From NCBI GenBank assembly GCA_947498155.1, contig CANMJD010000003.1:433430-497429 (forward strand): DNA of 64,000 nucleotides. Direction: 5' to 3'. Positions 17,347-25,745 of the stretch are shown piece after piece. The translations under genes were made by a program, and so were the position numbers. Source of the stretch: an uncultured Pseudoruegeria sp. Lineage in GTDB: Bacteria; Pseudomonadota; Alphaproteobacteria; Rhodobacterales; Rhodobacteraceae. Numbering within the stretch: position 1 is the first letter of the stretch; each line of letters starts with the position of its first letter. A model generated the notes under the pieces. The model made no database searches. It saw only the letters and a program-made list of their open reading frames with translations, and had not been told where the DNA came from.

Positions 17347-18897
17347 TTATTCGACTGTCACCCAGCGCAGGATGAAGAAGTTATCAGGACGCTGCGTCAC
17401 GTCCACGCCCGACCGCGCGCCCCAAACCAGTGGTTGCACATAAAGCGGCACATAAGCGACTTCATCCTGCAGGGTCTGAGCGACCTCATCCAGCATCGCC
17501 TGACGCTTGCTGTCGTCAATTTCCGACTGGATCATCGGCAAGAGCGCATCAACGCGGCTGTTGGAATAGCCCCCAAAGTTCCAGCTGCCCAGCCGCTTTT
17601 CGGCGTTCGGGGTCGAGGCCAGAAAGCGGATCGGATGCTCTGCATCCAATGTTCCCGGTGACCAACCGAGCAGATACATGTCAAAATTATCCGCCCGCAG
17701 TTCAGGCCAATAGTTTGAAACCGGCATCGTGTCCAAGGTCACGTCCATCCCCGCCTGCGCCAACATCGAGGTGATCGCCTGACAGACGGCTTCATCGTTC
17801 AAATACCGGTCATTGGGGCATTTAAAAGAGATGTTCTGCCCGTCAAGGCCCGCCTCTTGGGCCAGCGTGCGCGCGGCTTCTGCGTCATAGGCGTAGGCGG
17901 CCGCATTGGCGGTTGAATAGCCACGCATGGCCGGGCTGACCAACTGGCTTGCCACTTCGGCATTGCCGCGCATGATCGTTTGAAGGATCGCGGGCGCGTT
18001 GATGGCTTTGGCCACAGCGGCACGGGCATTGGGGTCAAGGAACATATCCGCCCCGCCCTGCCCGCTTTCAGCAGCGCCGGCCTGCTGATCAAAGCCCAGC
18101 ATGATCACGCGGGCTTCGATGCCCTGAATGACCTGTACGTCAGGGTTTCCTTGCAGACGCACCACATCCTGAATCGGAACAGGATTGATGAAATCGACAT
18201 CACCAGACAGCAACGCTGCCAAGGCTGTTGCCGAATTCTGGATCGGCGTCATTTCGATATTGGTGAGATTATGTTCGACCTCTCCCCACCAGCCGTCATG
18301 GGGGGACAGCACAGTTTTCAGATCCGGTGCACGCGACACGATCTGGAACGGACCGGTGCCATTGGCGTTCAGGGTCGCATAGTTGCCTTGTTCTTTATCG
18401 GGACGGTTGGCGTCATTGGCCGCGGCCCAATCGCTGTCCATCATCATCCAGTTGGCAATCGAATCCGGAAAGATCGGGTTTGGAGCGGTGGTCATGATAT
18501 CGACGGTATAGTCATCGACCTTGATCACATCGCTCACCGGTGCAAACCAGCTTGAGGTGTCGGCCTCTTCAGAGGCAGCGCGTTCATAGGAGAACAGCAC
18601 ATCATCGGCATTAAATGCCGAACCGTCCTGAAAGGTTACGTCTTCGCGCAGATTAAAGCGCCACCCGGCGCCTTCGCCGATGGGTTCCCAGCTGACGGCA
18701 AGCGACGGCTCGATCGTCATGTCTTTGCCGCGCCGCACCAGACCTTCATAAACATTGTTTAGAAAACCGAGGACCGGTGCGGAGTTCACCGCATGGGGGT
18801 CCATTGTTTGCGGATCGGTGGTAACGGCGAATTTGAAATTTTCGGCGCTGGCAGGAAGCGCCAGTACCAAAGCCAGAGCGGTGGATAAACGAAGCAT
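17347..18897 (-). CDS. Peptide-type ABC transporter solute-binding protein 1 (SBP family 5)
   Basis: 516-residue periplasmic binding protein (DppA/OppA type). A Sec signal peptide at about 1-18 ends in ASA. The mature protein begins with the family pattern FAVTTDPQTMDPHAVNS, and NANGTGPFQIVSRAPD plus the C-terminal lobe are present. It precedes the permease genes. A second binding protein of the same family is encoded just upstream in the operon (19000-20580), so the importer may serve two ligand classes. Confidence 0.9.
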   Translation of the reverse strand: MLRLSTALALVLALPASAENFKFAVTTDPQTMDPHAVNSAPVLGFLNNVYEGLVRRGKDMTIEPSLAVSWEPIGEGAGWRFNLREDVTFQDGSAFNADDVLFSYERAASEEADTSSWFAPVSDVIKVDDYTVDIMTTAPNPIFPDSIANWMMMDSDWAAANDANRPDKEQGNYATLNANGTGPFQIVSRAPDLKTVLSPHDGWWGEVEHNLTNIEMTPIQNSATALAALLSGDVDFINPVPIQDVVRLQGNPDVQVIQGIEARVIMLGFDQQAGAAESGQGGADMFLDPNARAAVAKAINAPAILQTIMRGNAEVASQLVSPAMRGYSTANAAAYAYDAEAARTLAQEAGLDGQNISFKCPNDRYLNDEAVCQAITSMLAQAGMDVTLDTMPVSNYWPELRADNFDMYLLGWSPGTLDAEHPIRFLASTPNAEKRLGSWNFGGYSNSRVDALLPMIQSEIDDSKRQAMLDEVAQTLQDEVAYVPLYVQPLVWGARSGVDVTQRPDNFFILRWVTVE

Positions 18898-18999
18898 CGA
18901 TCAATCCTTGAATGAGGGCGGGGCGTGATTGCGCAAAGCCGTGGGAGCGGGCCGCCCACCGCAGTGCGCGACCCGAGTTGTTTAGGCTGACTTCGAAGC

Positions 19000-20580
19000 T
19001 TACTTCATGGTGAAGTATTTGACCTTCGGCTGATCCTCAGGATCGACGTCAATGCCAACCCCTTCGGCCATACCCCAGTTCAGCACCTGGTGGTGGATCG
19101 GGATGTAAAGTGTTTCATCCTGAACAACCCGCCAGATCGCCGCGATGTCGGCGTTACGCGAGTCCAGATCGGTGTTGGAGGCTAGGCTTTTGATCTTGGC
19201 ATCAATTTCATCATTGTCAAAACCGGTGCCGTTCCAGGTACCAATGTCGCTTTCGCGGCCATGGACAAGGAAGTTAAAGATGTATTCCGAGTCATAGGTC
19301 GGCACACCCCAGCCCAGCATGTAGAAATCGGTCTTTCCTTCGGTGATCAGCGGGAAGTGCTGTGCTTTGGGCTTGGCATCAAGGTTCACGGTAATACCGA
19401 CCTGACCCAACATGCCGACCGCAGCCTGACAGATCGCTTCATCGTTGATGTAGCGGTCATTCGGGCAATCAAGACGGATCGAGAAACCATCGCCATATCC
19501 GGCTTCGGCCAAAAGCGCTTTGGCCTGCGCCATATCGGTGCTGCTCTCGGCATCCATTTCGGCGGTCCAGCCGTTAACGAAAGGCGGCGCGATCATGCCG
19601 GCGGGCTCGGACTGGCCCCGCATGACAACCTGCTGGATTGCATCGCGGTTGATCGCCATCGACATGGCCTTGCGCACACGGGCATCCGCCAAGGGGTTGG
19701 CCCCGTCAATGTTATCGGCCTCAAGATCAGCCGCCCCTTGGTTCATCCCAAAGAAGATCACGCGGTTCTGCGGGGCCTTTTTGACGACCAGCCCGTCTGC
19801 ATTGCCCACGCGCTCAAGATCCTGCACCGGCATATCCTGCAAGAAATTAATCTCACCCGACAACATGGCCGCGATGCGTGTGGCAGGGTTCTGGATCGGC
19901 GTATAGATGATTTCCGAGACTTCCATCGGGAACTGATCACGTCCCCAATAGTCGTCGTTGCGCACCATCACGGTTTTTACGTCCGGTTCCCGCGATTGCA
20001 GTTTATACGGGCCGGTGCCGTTGGCATTGGTGGTGGCATAGGTAATCTCGCCGCCCTCAAAATCCTGTACGTTCGCTGTGTTGTTGGCTTCTGCCCAGCC
20101 TTTGTCCAGAATGAACAGGTTGGTCAGGTTTGATGGCAGGATCGGGTTTGGCCCGTCTGTCACCAATTCAACGGTGAAATCATCCACCGCACGGACTTCG
20201 ACGATTGAGTTGATTAGCTCTTTCATGTCGGAGTTTTCGGTTTTTGCCCGCTCAAAGCTGAAGACAACGTCTTCGGCTGTAAACGCTTCACCACCGTGGA
20301 ATGTCACGCCTTCTCGCAATTTGAATACCCAGATGTTGGGATCAGACTCGCTTGGGGCCCATTCGGTGGCAAGGGCCGGTTCAAATGCCCCCGTGGTGTC
20401 GCGAATGATCAGCGGTTCATACATCTGGTGCCGGATCGTATGCGACGGCCCCTCGTTTTGTGCATGTGGATCAAGCGTGAGCGCATCCCCGGCGCGGGCC
20501 CAGCGCAGGGTTTCTGCCGAAGCCAGTGACGTCGTGGACATCAAAGCGGCAAGGGCCAAAAGGCCAGTGAATTTGGTCAT
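19000..20580 (-). CDS. Peptide-type ABC transporter solute-binding protein 2 (SBP family 5)
   Basis: 526-residue periplasmic binding protein with a Sec signal at about 1-22 (ends LASA). The start ATG at 20580 has GGGAG six bases upstream. The mature start WARAGDALTLDPHAQNEGPS and the motif TNANGTGPYKLQSREPDVKT align with binding protein 1, and Ala/Asp-rich surface differences suggest old duplication. It is the first gene of the operon, divergent from the Ldh2-type dehydrogenase at 21137. Confidence 0.9.
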   Translation of the reverse strand: MTKFTGLLALAALMSTTSLASAETLRWARAGDALTLDPHAQNEGPSHTIRHQMYEPLIIRDTTGAFEPALATEWAPSESDPNIWVFKLREGVTFHGGEAFTAEDVVFSFERAKTENSDMKELINSIVEVRAVDDFTVELVTDGPNPILPSNLTNLFILDKGWAEANNTANVQDFEGGEITYATTNANGTGPYKLQSREPDVKTVMVRNDDYWGRDQFPMEVSEIIYTPIQNPATRIAAMLSGEINFLQDMPVQDLERVGNADGLVVKKAPQNRVIFFGMNQGAADLEADNIDGANPLADARVRKAMSMAINRDAIQQVVMRGQSEPAGMIAPPFVNGWTAEMDAESSTDMAQAKALLAEAGYGDGFSIRLDCPNDRYINDEAICQAAVGMLGQVGITVNLDAKPKAQHFPLITEGKTDFYMLGWGVPTYDSEYIFNFLVHGRESDIGTWNGTGFDNDEIDAKIKSLASNTDLDSRNADIAAIWRVVQDETLYIPIHHQVLNWGMAEGVGIDVDPEDQPKVKYFTMK

Positions 20581-21136
20581 GGATATCTCCCAGATTGTTG
20601 GACGCCCCTCTGTTTGCGCGGGGGCTGATGGCGCAACCACATCATGAGTTTGCCGAAGTGCCAAGACCTTTTTGAAAACTGCGCTGCGCAAATACCGACT
20701 TACCCAACGTCAGCTTGTGGCCCAAATTAACGAGTTCCACAGAAAGCTGCCCTCGCCATACAGAGATATTTTACGACGCATTGCCCCCCTTCTGTGGTCG
20801 GGCATTTCCATCATTACTTCGGGAATGATAGGCTCCATGGCCCCATCGCGCTGGGGCGGGTTTTCGGGTAAAAGCCTAATTTTTGCGCTGATCCTGTTCT
20901 GTTGCTGTCCCCGTGTGCACACATCGTTTTCAGCACGCGAAGACGACCTGTGAGCCGAATGTTACGTCGATCGCGCACCGGCATGGGATTGCTGTTATTT
21001 TTTGTATTCTGGATACAAAAATACCAGCCCGCTGTTTATAGTACTGTGACGCGCACTTGCGCGCCAAAATCAGAGCGGAGCGCCAAGGGGGACGATCACA
21101 TCCAATTCCCAAGGCGGACCAATCAAGAGGAATCCG
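20581..21136. other. Long divergent intergenic region
   Basis: 556 bases between the ABC operon and the Ldh2-type gene. It holds the palindrome at 20999-21021, a possible -10 element TATAGT (21037-21042) for the rightward gene, and a short repeat TGCGC-T-GCGCA at 20680-20690. Small open frames inside (20672-20953 plus, 20710-20922 minus) lack ribosome-binding sites and family resemblance, so I do not call them. Confidence 0.45.
20999..21021. promoter_or_regulatory. Perfect 9-bp inverted repeat, candidate GntR-type operator
   Basis: TTTTTGTAT and ATACAAAAA flank a 5-base centre. The TTGTAT...ATACAA form resembles operators of FCD-type GntR regulators. It lies about 115 bases before the Ldh2-type gene. 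No GntR gene is in the window. Confidence 0.45.
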
Positions 21137-22153
21137 ATGACGTCTGTTCAAAAACTCTCGCTACAAGAGGTCAAGGATCTGGCCCTGTCTGTTTTACGTC
21201 ATGCTGGCTTCGGAGAAGCACATGCCGGGGCCATTGCGGAGATGCTTTACGCATGCCAGTTGGATGACTGCCAGTCTCATGGGCTGTTCCGTTTGTTCAT
21301 GTGTGTGCAGACAATGCAAAGCGGTGATGTCGACGGGCAGGCGCAACCCGACCTGCACATCAGCGAAAAGGCCGTTGTTCGCGCCGATGCGCGGGGCGGC
21401 ATGTCGCTTTTGGCCTTTGAAAAGGCCCTGCCCGTCTTGATCGAAAAGACCCGCCACCATGGCATCGCCGCGCTGGCCATCAATAAGTGCTATCATTTCT
21501 CCGCACTCTGGCCCGAGGTGGAACGCCTGTCTGCGGCAGGATTGGCCGCCATGGCTATGGTGCCCAGCCATGCTTGGGTCGCCCCGGCGGGGGGCACACG
21601 GGGCAGCCTTGGAACCAACCCCTTGGCCTTTTCTTGGCCCCGTGCGGGCAAGGATCCCTTTACGTTCGACTTCGCCACAAGCGGTTTTGCCCGGGGCGAA
21701 ATCGAGCTTTATAAACGCGCCGGAAAACCGCTCCCTCCGGGGGTGGCGATAGACAAAAGCGGGAACCCCACCACCGATCCGGAGGCCGCGCTCGAGGGCG
21801 CGATGCTGACCTTTGGCGGCTATAAAGGCTCAGCCCTTTCCATCATGATCGAATTGCTGGCAGGTCCGTTGATTGATGATCTCACCAGTCTGGAGAGCAT
21901 GGCCCACGCCAGCAAGGCCGGAAGTGCGCCCTATCACGGCGAAATCATTCTGGCCTTTGATCCGGCGGTGTTTAGTGCCGGACGGGTGGCCGAAAATGAT
22001 GCGCGGGCGGAACGGTTGTTTGCCGATATCCTTGATCAAGGCGCACGGCTGCCCTCGCAGCGCCGTTTTGCCGCCCGCGCCCGCAATCAGCAACGCGGCT
22101 ATGTCGAGATTCCCGTGGCCCTTTATAACGATCTCTGCGCGCTCATGGCTTAA
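21137..22153 (+). CDS. Ldh2/malate-lactate dehydrogenase-family oxidoreductase
   Basis: NAD(P)-dependent 2-keto acid or cyclic imine reductase of the Ldh2 (YlbC/DpkA) family, 338 residues, which fold unlike classic Rossmann dehydrogenases. Seen: the N-terminal helix pair with DDCQSHGLFRL (catalytic His in the SHG motif), SHAWVAPAGGTRGSLGTNPLAFSWP and FGGYKGSALSIMIELLAGPL. Members include malate dehydrogenases, ureidoglycolate dehydrogenase and delta1-piperideine/pyrroline-2-carboxylate reductases. The C-terminal LPSQRRFAARARNQQRGYVEI fits the imine-reductase branch. Divergence from the peptide-type importer suggests it acts on the imported compound or a product. Confidence 0.85.
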   Translation: MTSVQKLSLQEVKDLALSVLRHAGFGEAHAGAIAEMLYACQLDDCQSHGLFRLFMCVQTMQSGDVDGQAQPDLHISEKAVVRADARGGMSLLAFEKALPVLIEKTRHHGIAALAINKCYHFSALWPEVERLSAAGLAAMAMVPSHAWVAPAGGTRGSLGTNPLAFSWPRAGKDPFTFDFATSGFARGEIELYKRAGKPLPPGVAIDKSGNPTTDPEAALEGAMLTFGGYKGSALSIMIELLAGPLIDDLTSLESMAHASKAGSAPYHGEIILAFDPAVFSAGRVAENDARAERLFADILDQGARLPSQRRFAARARNQQRGYVEIPVALYNDLCALMA

Positions 22154-22358
22154 TCGCCAAGTGGCATCATTGCGCGCTGTTTTTACGTAAAGTCCCAAGG
22201 ATCAGAGGGGTTATCGGCGCGACATCTGTGGGCACCTGCGCGGCGAGTGTACGGAGTCTGGTGATCGCCCCCGCCCCAAACTGCAAACCGCATCCCAGTG
22301 GCATCCGGGTGCAGAAATGCGCCGAGCCCATCTTTCGGGTTGCAACTTTCCTTCAGTA

Positions 22359-22387
22359 TTGACACTTTGTTATAGAATAACATAACA
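22359..22387 (+). promoter_or_regulatory. Promoter of the zrgA-like operon
   Basis: A perfect TTGACA -35 element at 22359-22364 is followed after 17 bases by a weak ATAACA -10. The Zur-box-like palindrome fills the spacer, the arrangement expected for repression by zinc-loaded Zur. Confidence 0.5.
22368..22382. promoter_or_regulatory. Zur box
   Basis: TGTTATAGAATAACA, with 6-bp perfect arms TGTTAT/ATAACA. It resembles the GTTATA-TATAAC type of alphaproteobacterial Zur site and overlaps the promoter spacer. The His-rich product downstream makes zinc control likely. Confidence 0.7.
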
Positions 22388-22494
22388 AACCCAACACACC
22401 TCTCTTGATCCCTGACAGCCAACCGATTTTACCGCTCACCCATCGTATTTCCCTGCTTGCGCCACTGCGCAACTCATCACTTCGGATATCTCAC

Positions 22495-23274
22495 ATGAAG
22501 CACCCCCTTCCCCTGCTTGCCATCCTTGCCTCTATGCCCGCCGCTACAGCCACCGCAGAAACGCGCCAGCTTGATGCCCATGAACACGGGGTTGCCGTGC
22601 TTAATATTGCGATAGAAGCACAAACCGTCGCCATGGCGCTTGTAGCGCCCGGGGCCGATATTGTGGGGTTTGAATATACTGCCGAAAGCGATGAAGACCG
22701 CGCGACGGTTGAAAGCGCCATGGAAACACTCAGCGCGCCGCTGGATCTATTTGCCTTGCCCGAAGCCGCCAGCTGTACCGTGGTTGAAGCCCGCGCGACC
22801 CTCACCGGTGCCGGCGGATATCATGATCATGGCGATCATGAAGACGCGCATCAGGATGAGCACGGTGATGAACACAAACACGACGATCATGATGATGAAC
22901 ACCATGATGAACACAAGCACGACGATCATGATGATGAACACCATGACGCGCACAAGCATGACGACCATGATGATGAACACCATGACGAGCACAAGCATGA
23001 CGAGCACAAGCATGACGACCATGAGGATGAACATCACGACGACCATGCAGAACATGACGCCCACGGTGATGATCACGCCGAGGAAAACCACAACGAATTC
23101 CATGCTGACTACGTTTTGGCGTGCAGCAATCCCAACGCCCTGAGCGGCATCACATTTACCTACTTCGACAGATTCCCGAATGCACAGGAAGTTGAAGTGC
23201 AAGTGATTTCGGCTTCTGGCGCTATGGCCTTTGAAGTGCTACGGGATTCACCAGCCTTAACACTGGAGCCGTAA
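22495..23274 (+). CDS. zrgA: Histidine-rich periplasmic zinc-binding protein, ZrgA-like (DUF2796)
   Basis: 259-residue exported protein. Sec signal at about 1-19 (ends ATA/TAETR), then the DUF2796 start RQLDAHEHGVAVLNIAIE, a central His/Asp/Glu-rich stretch at about residues 107-205 with roughly 30 histidines, and a C-terminal domain with YVLACSNPNALSGITFTYFDRFP. ZrgA of Vibrio is a zinc-binding component of a zinc importer, and the following ATPase, permease and DUF3299 genes match that gene set. The start ATG at 22495 was chosen because the signal peptide begins there. The Zur-like site upstream supports zinc-starvation induction. Confidence 0.82.
   Translation: MKHPLPLLAILASMPAATATAETRQLDAHEHGVAVLNIAIEAQTVAMALVAPGADIVGFEYTAESDEDRATVESAMETLSAPLDLFALPEAASCTVVEARATLTGAGGYHDHGDHEDAHQDEHGDEHKHDDHDDEHHDEHKHDDHDDEHHDAHKHDDHDDEHHDEHKHDEHKHDDHEDEHHDDHAEHDAHGDDHAEENHNEFHADYVLACSNPNALSGITFTYFDRFPNAQEVEVQVISASGAMAFEVLRDSPALTLEP
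22870..23040 (+). repeat. In-frame 39-nt tandem repeat coding for the His-rich region
   Basis: The 13-residue unit EHKHDDHDDEHHD is encoded three times in tandem (22870, 22909, 22948; the third starts with Ala). A partial EHKHD (22987) and a fourth variant unit (23002-23040) follow. The near-identity of the copies suggests recent slippage or unequal crossing-over and likely length variation between strains. Confidence 0.9.
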
Positions 23275-23279
23275 CCAAG

Positions 23280-23975
23280 GTGACTGACAGCATACTTGCC
23301 CTTTCCGGTGTCGCCTATCACTGGCCGGGTCGCGCCTCTTTTTCCTTCGAAGTGCCTGCGTTACAGGTCGCAACAGGGGAAACTGTCCTGTTGCTGGGGG
23401 AAAGCGGGTCGGGTAAGTCAACGCTGCTGTCGCTGATCTGCGGCACGATACAGCCCGACAAAGGTGTGGTGAACATTGAGGGCACCGATCTGGCCTCCCT
23501 TTCGGGAGGTCAACGTGACCGGTTTCGCGCCGAGCACATCGGGGTAATTTTCCAGCAGTTCAATCTTTTACCCTTTGGCACTGTGGCGGATAACATCCTG
23601 TTGCCGCTGCGTTTTGCCCCCCATCGCCGCAAGCGGACCGGTGACGCAGGGGCGGCGGCGGCACATCTTTGCGCCGCACTGGGCTTGCCCGATGGCACAA
23701 CGCGGGCCAAGGCAAGCACCCTTAGCGTGGGTCAGCAACAACGCGTTGCCGTGGCGCGGGCCCTAATCGGCCAGCCGCCGCTGATCATCGCCGACGAACC
23801 CACCTCGGCGCTGGATGCCAACAGCCAATCCGCTTTTCTGGATTTGCTGTTTGAACAAACCGCCCGCCATAACACCAGCTTGCTCATGGTCAGCCATGAT
23901 CCACGGCTGGGAGAGCGGTTCGACAGGGTCCTCCATATGGAAAACATCGCTCACGTCACGCGAGAGGTCCTATGA
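23280..23975 (+). CDS. LolD/MacB-type ABC ATPase of the zinc-uptake operon (ZrgB/C type)
   Basis: 231-residue nucleotide-binding protein: Walker A GESGSGKS (40-47), LSVGQQQRVAVARAL signature region, Walker [13 protein letters not shown]. The start is GTG, five bases after the zrgA-like stop. It belongs to the LolD/FtsE/MacB branch that pairs with FtsX-type permeases, and its permease follows with a 4-nt overlap. Confidence 0.88.
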   Translation: MTDSILALSGVAYHWPGRASFSFEVPALQVATGETVLLLGESGSGKSTLLSLICGTIQPDKGVVNIEGTDLASLSGGQRDRFRAEHIGVIFQQFNLLPFGTVADNILLPLRFAPHRRKRTGDAGAAAAHLCAALGLPDGTTRAKASTLSVGQQQRVAVARALIGQPPLIIADEPTSALDANSQSAFLDLLFEQTARHNTSLLMVSHDPRLGERFDRVLHMENIAHVTREVL

Positions 23976-25222
23976 TAGCCCGTCTCGCCATTGCTTCGCT
24001 TTTTGCCCGCGCCCTGACCGTTGGCATGACCATTCTAGCCATTGCGCTGTCAGTGGCCCTGTTTCTTGGGGTCGAAAAAACCCGCACCGGGGCCAAATCC
24101 AGCTTTGCCGACACAATATCAGGCACCAGCCTTATTGTGGGAGCCCGCTCCGGTTCGGTGCAATTGCTGCTCTATTCGGTGTTTCGCATCGGGGCAGCGA
24201 CCAACAATGTGACATGGGAAAGCTATCAGGATATCGCGGCGCGGCCCGAAATCGACTGGATTGTGCCGATTTCACTGGGCGACAGCCACCGTTCGTTTCG
24301 GGTTATGGGCACGACCACCGGCTTTTTTGAACACTATAAATACCGACAGGGAAAATCACTCGAATTTGCCGAAGGAGTCCTGCTCGATGATCTGTTTGAT
24401 ACGGTGATCGGGGCCGATGTGGCGGCCCAACTGAACTATAGTGTCGGCGATCCAATTGTTGTGGCCCATGGGCTTGCCTCTTTCAGCGAGCATAAAGATC
24501 AACCCTTTCGCGTTTCCGGTATTCTTGAAAAAACCGGCACGCCGGTGGATCGCACCGTCATCGTCAGCATGGAAGCGATTGAGGCCATCCATGTGGATTG
24601 GAAAAGCGGTGCCCAGATCCCCGGTCAGGCAACATCCGTCGACGCCATCCGGAAGATGGACCTCACCCCTAATGCCGTGACCGCCGCGCTGATCGGCGTC
24701 AAAAGCCCGCTCCAGACCTTTGCTGTGCAGCGCGCGATTAACCAATATCCGGAAGAACCCCTGCTGGCAATTTTACCCGGCGTTGCCCTGCAGGAACTCT
24801 GGGGCATTGTCGGAGTTGCAGAAACCGCGCTGCTGGCGGTGTCGGCCATGGTGGTTGTCACCGCGTTGATCGGTATGATGGCCACCATATTTTCCAGTCT
24901 GAATGAACGGCGCCGCGAGATGGCCATCTTCAGGGCAATGGGCGCGCGCCCGACGACAATTCTGACCATGCTGGTGCTCGAGGCGATGATGACCGCCGCC
25001 ATTGGCGCAGTGCTGGGCTTGGCGTTTCTCTATATCGGCCTGTTTATCGCCCAACCCATTGTCGATAGCTCCTTTGGCCTATGGCTGCCGATTGACGCAC
25101 CCGGCCTGCGCGAACTGCGCGTGATTGGCGCTGTGATTGCCGCTGGCGCAATTGTGAGCCTACTACCGGCTTTCCGGGCTTACAGAATGTCCCTGGCCGA
25201 TGGTATGATGGTCAAAACGTGA
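23972..25222 (+). CDS. FtsX/MacB-type ABC permease of the zinc-uptake operon
   Basis: 416-residue membrane protein. An N-terminal TM (TVGMTILAIALSVALFLGV) is followed by a periplasmic domain of about 240 residues and a C-terminal FtsX domain with three TM segments (ALLAVSAMVVVTALIGMM, then the pair near 340-410). The coupling region LNERRREMAIFRAMGARP between them is diagnostic of FtsX/MacB permeases. In the zinc system it probably moves or handles zinc with the ZrgA-like protein. Such permeases usually do mechanotransmission rather than classical import, so the mechanism is open. Confidence 0.85.
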   Translation: MIARLAIASLFARALTVGMTILAIALSVALFLGVEKTRTGAKSSFADTISGTSLIVGARSGSVQLLLYSVFRIGAATNNVTWESYQDIAARPEIDWIVPISLGDSHRSFRVMGTTTGFFEHYKYRQGKSLEFAEGVLLDDLFDTVIGADVAAQLNYSVGDPIVVAHGLASFSEHKDQPFRVSGILEKTGTPVDRTVIVSMEAIEAIHVDWKSGAQIPGQATSVDAIRKMDLTPNAVTAALIGVKSPLQTFAVQRAINQYPEEPLLAILPGVALQELWGIVGVAETALLAVSAMVVVTALIGMMATIFSSLNERRREMAIFRAMGARPTTILTMLVLEAMMTAAIGAVLGLAFLYIGLFIAQPIVDSSFGLWLPIDAPGLRELRVIGAVIAAGAIVSLLPAFRAYRMSLADGMMVKT

Positions 25223-25244
25223 CCAGCGCCAAGAGGTGTGCCAA

Positions 25245-25745
25245 ATGATAAACCGCAGAACCGCCCTGTTTCTTGGGTCCAGCGCCCTTGCTGCCCCGAA
25301 AGTCGCCTTTGCAGCAGCGCCTCGGGAAATCATGTGGGAGGACCTTATCCCCCCCGGCGTGCCCTACTCCGAGATCATCGGCGAAGGCGAATTGGACGAA
25401 ATCAACGACCTTTGGAACCCGATCTATGACGAAAACGGGATCAAGCTGAACGAAGGTCTGGATGGCAACTACATTCGCATGCCCGGGTTTATCGTGCCCT
25501 TTGATTTCAGCGCCAAAGGCGTCAGCGAATTCATTCTTGTCCCCTATCAAGGGGCCTGCATCCACACGCCACCACCGCCTGCCAATCAGCTCGTCATGGT
25601 GAACGCTGCCACCCCCTGGCCATCAGATCAGCTTTGGGATCCGGTCTGGGTGACCGGCGAAATCCATACTAGCCTACAGGATACCGAATTGGGTCAAACC
25701 GGATATTTCCTTACCGCTGACCATATTGAGATCTATGAATGGTAG
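25245..25745 (+). CDS. DUF3299 exported protein 1
   Basis: 166-residue secreted protein of the DUF3299 family. Start ATG at 25245 with AGAGG eight bases upstream. The signal peptide (residues 1 to about 23) has a twin-arginine (NRRTALFLG). After it come REIMWEDLIPP, IRMPGFIVPFDF and the family core ILVPYQGACIHTPPPPANQL. The Cys-Ile-His and nearby residues could be a metal site, but function is unknown. It follows the permease and precedes a homologous gene. Confidence 0.8.
   Translation: MINRRTALFLGSSALAAPKVAFAAAPREIMWEDLIPPGVPYSEIIGEGELDEINDLWNPIYDENGIKLNEGLDGNYIRMPGFIVPFDFSAKGVSEFILVPYQGACIHTPPPPANQLVMVNAATPWPSDQLWDPVWVTGEIHTSLQDTELGQTGYFLTADHIEIYEW

Larger units (their letters stand above)
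22154..22494. other. Intergenic region upstream of the zinc-uptake operon
   Basis: 341 bases. The right half contains the promoter and Zur-like palindrome described separately. The left half shows no gene, and a short minus-strand frame at 22183-22422 has no support. Confidence 0.5.

Noticed and set aside
20672..20953. Small open frames in the divergent region (plus 93 codons, minus 70 codons)
   Set aside because: No ribosome-binding sites, no family resemblance, and they overlap each other in opposite directions.
22870..23040. Regular repeats as a possible CRISPR array
   Set aside because: The repeats are directly adjacent 39-nt units in frame in a coding sequence, without spacers.
22747..23202. 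Minus-strand frame coding for a Val/Met-rich hydrophobic product
   Set aside because: It is the low-complexity reverse complement of the His/Asp repeat in the zrgA-like gene.
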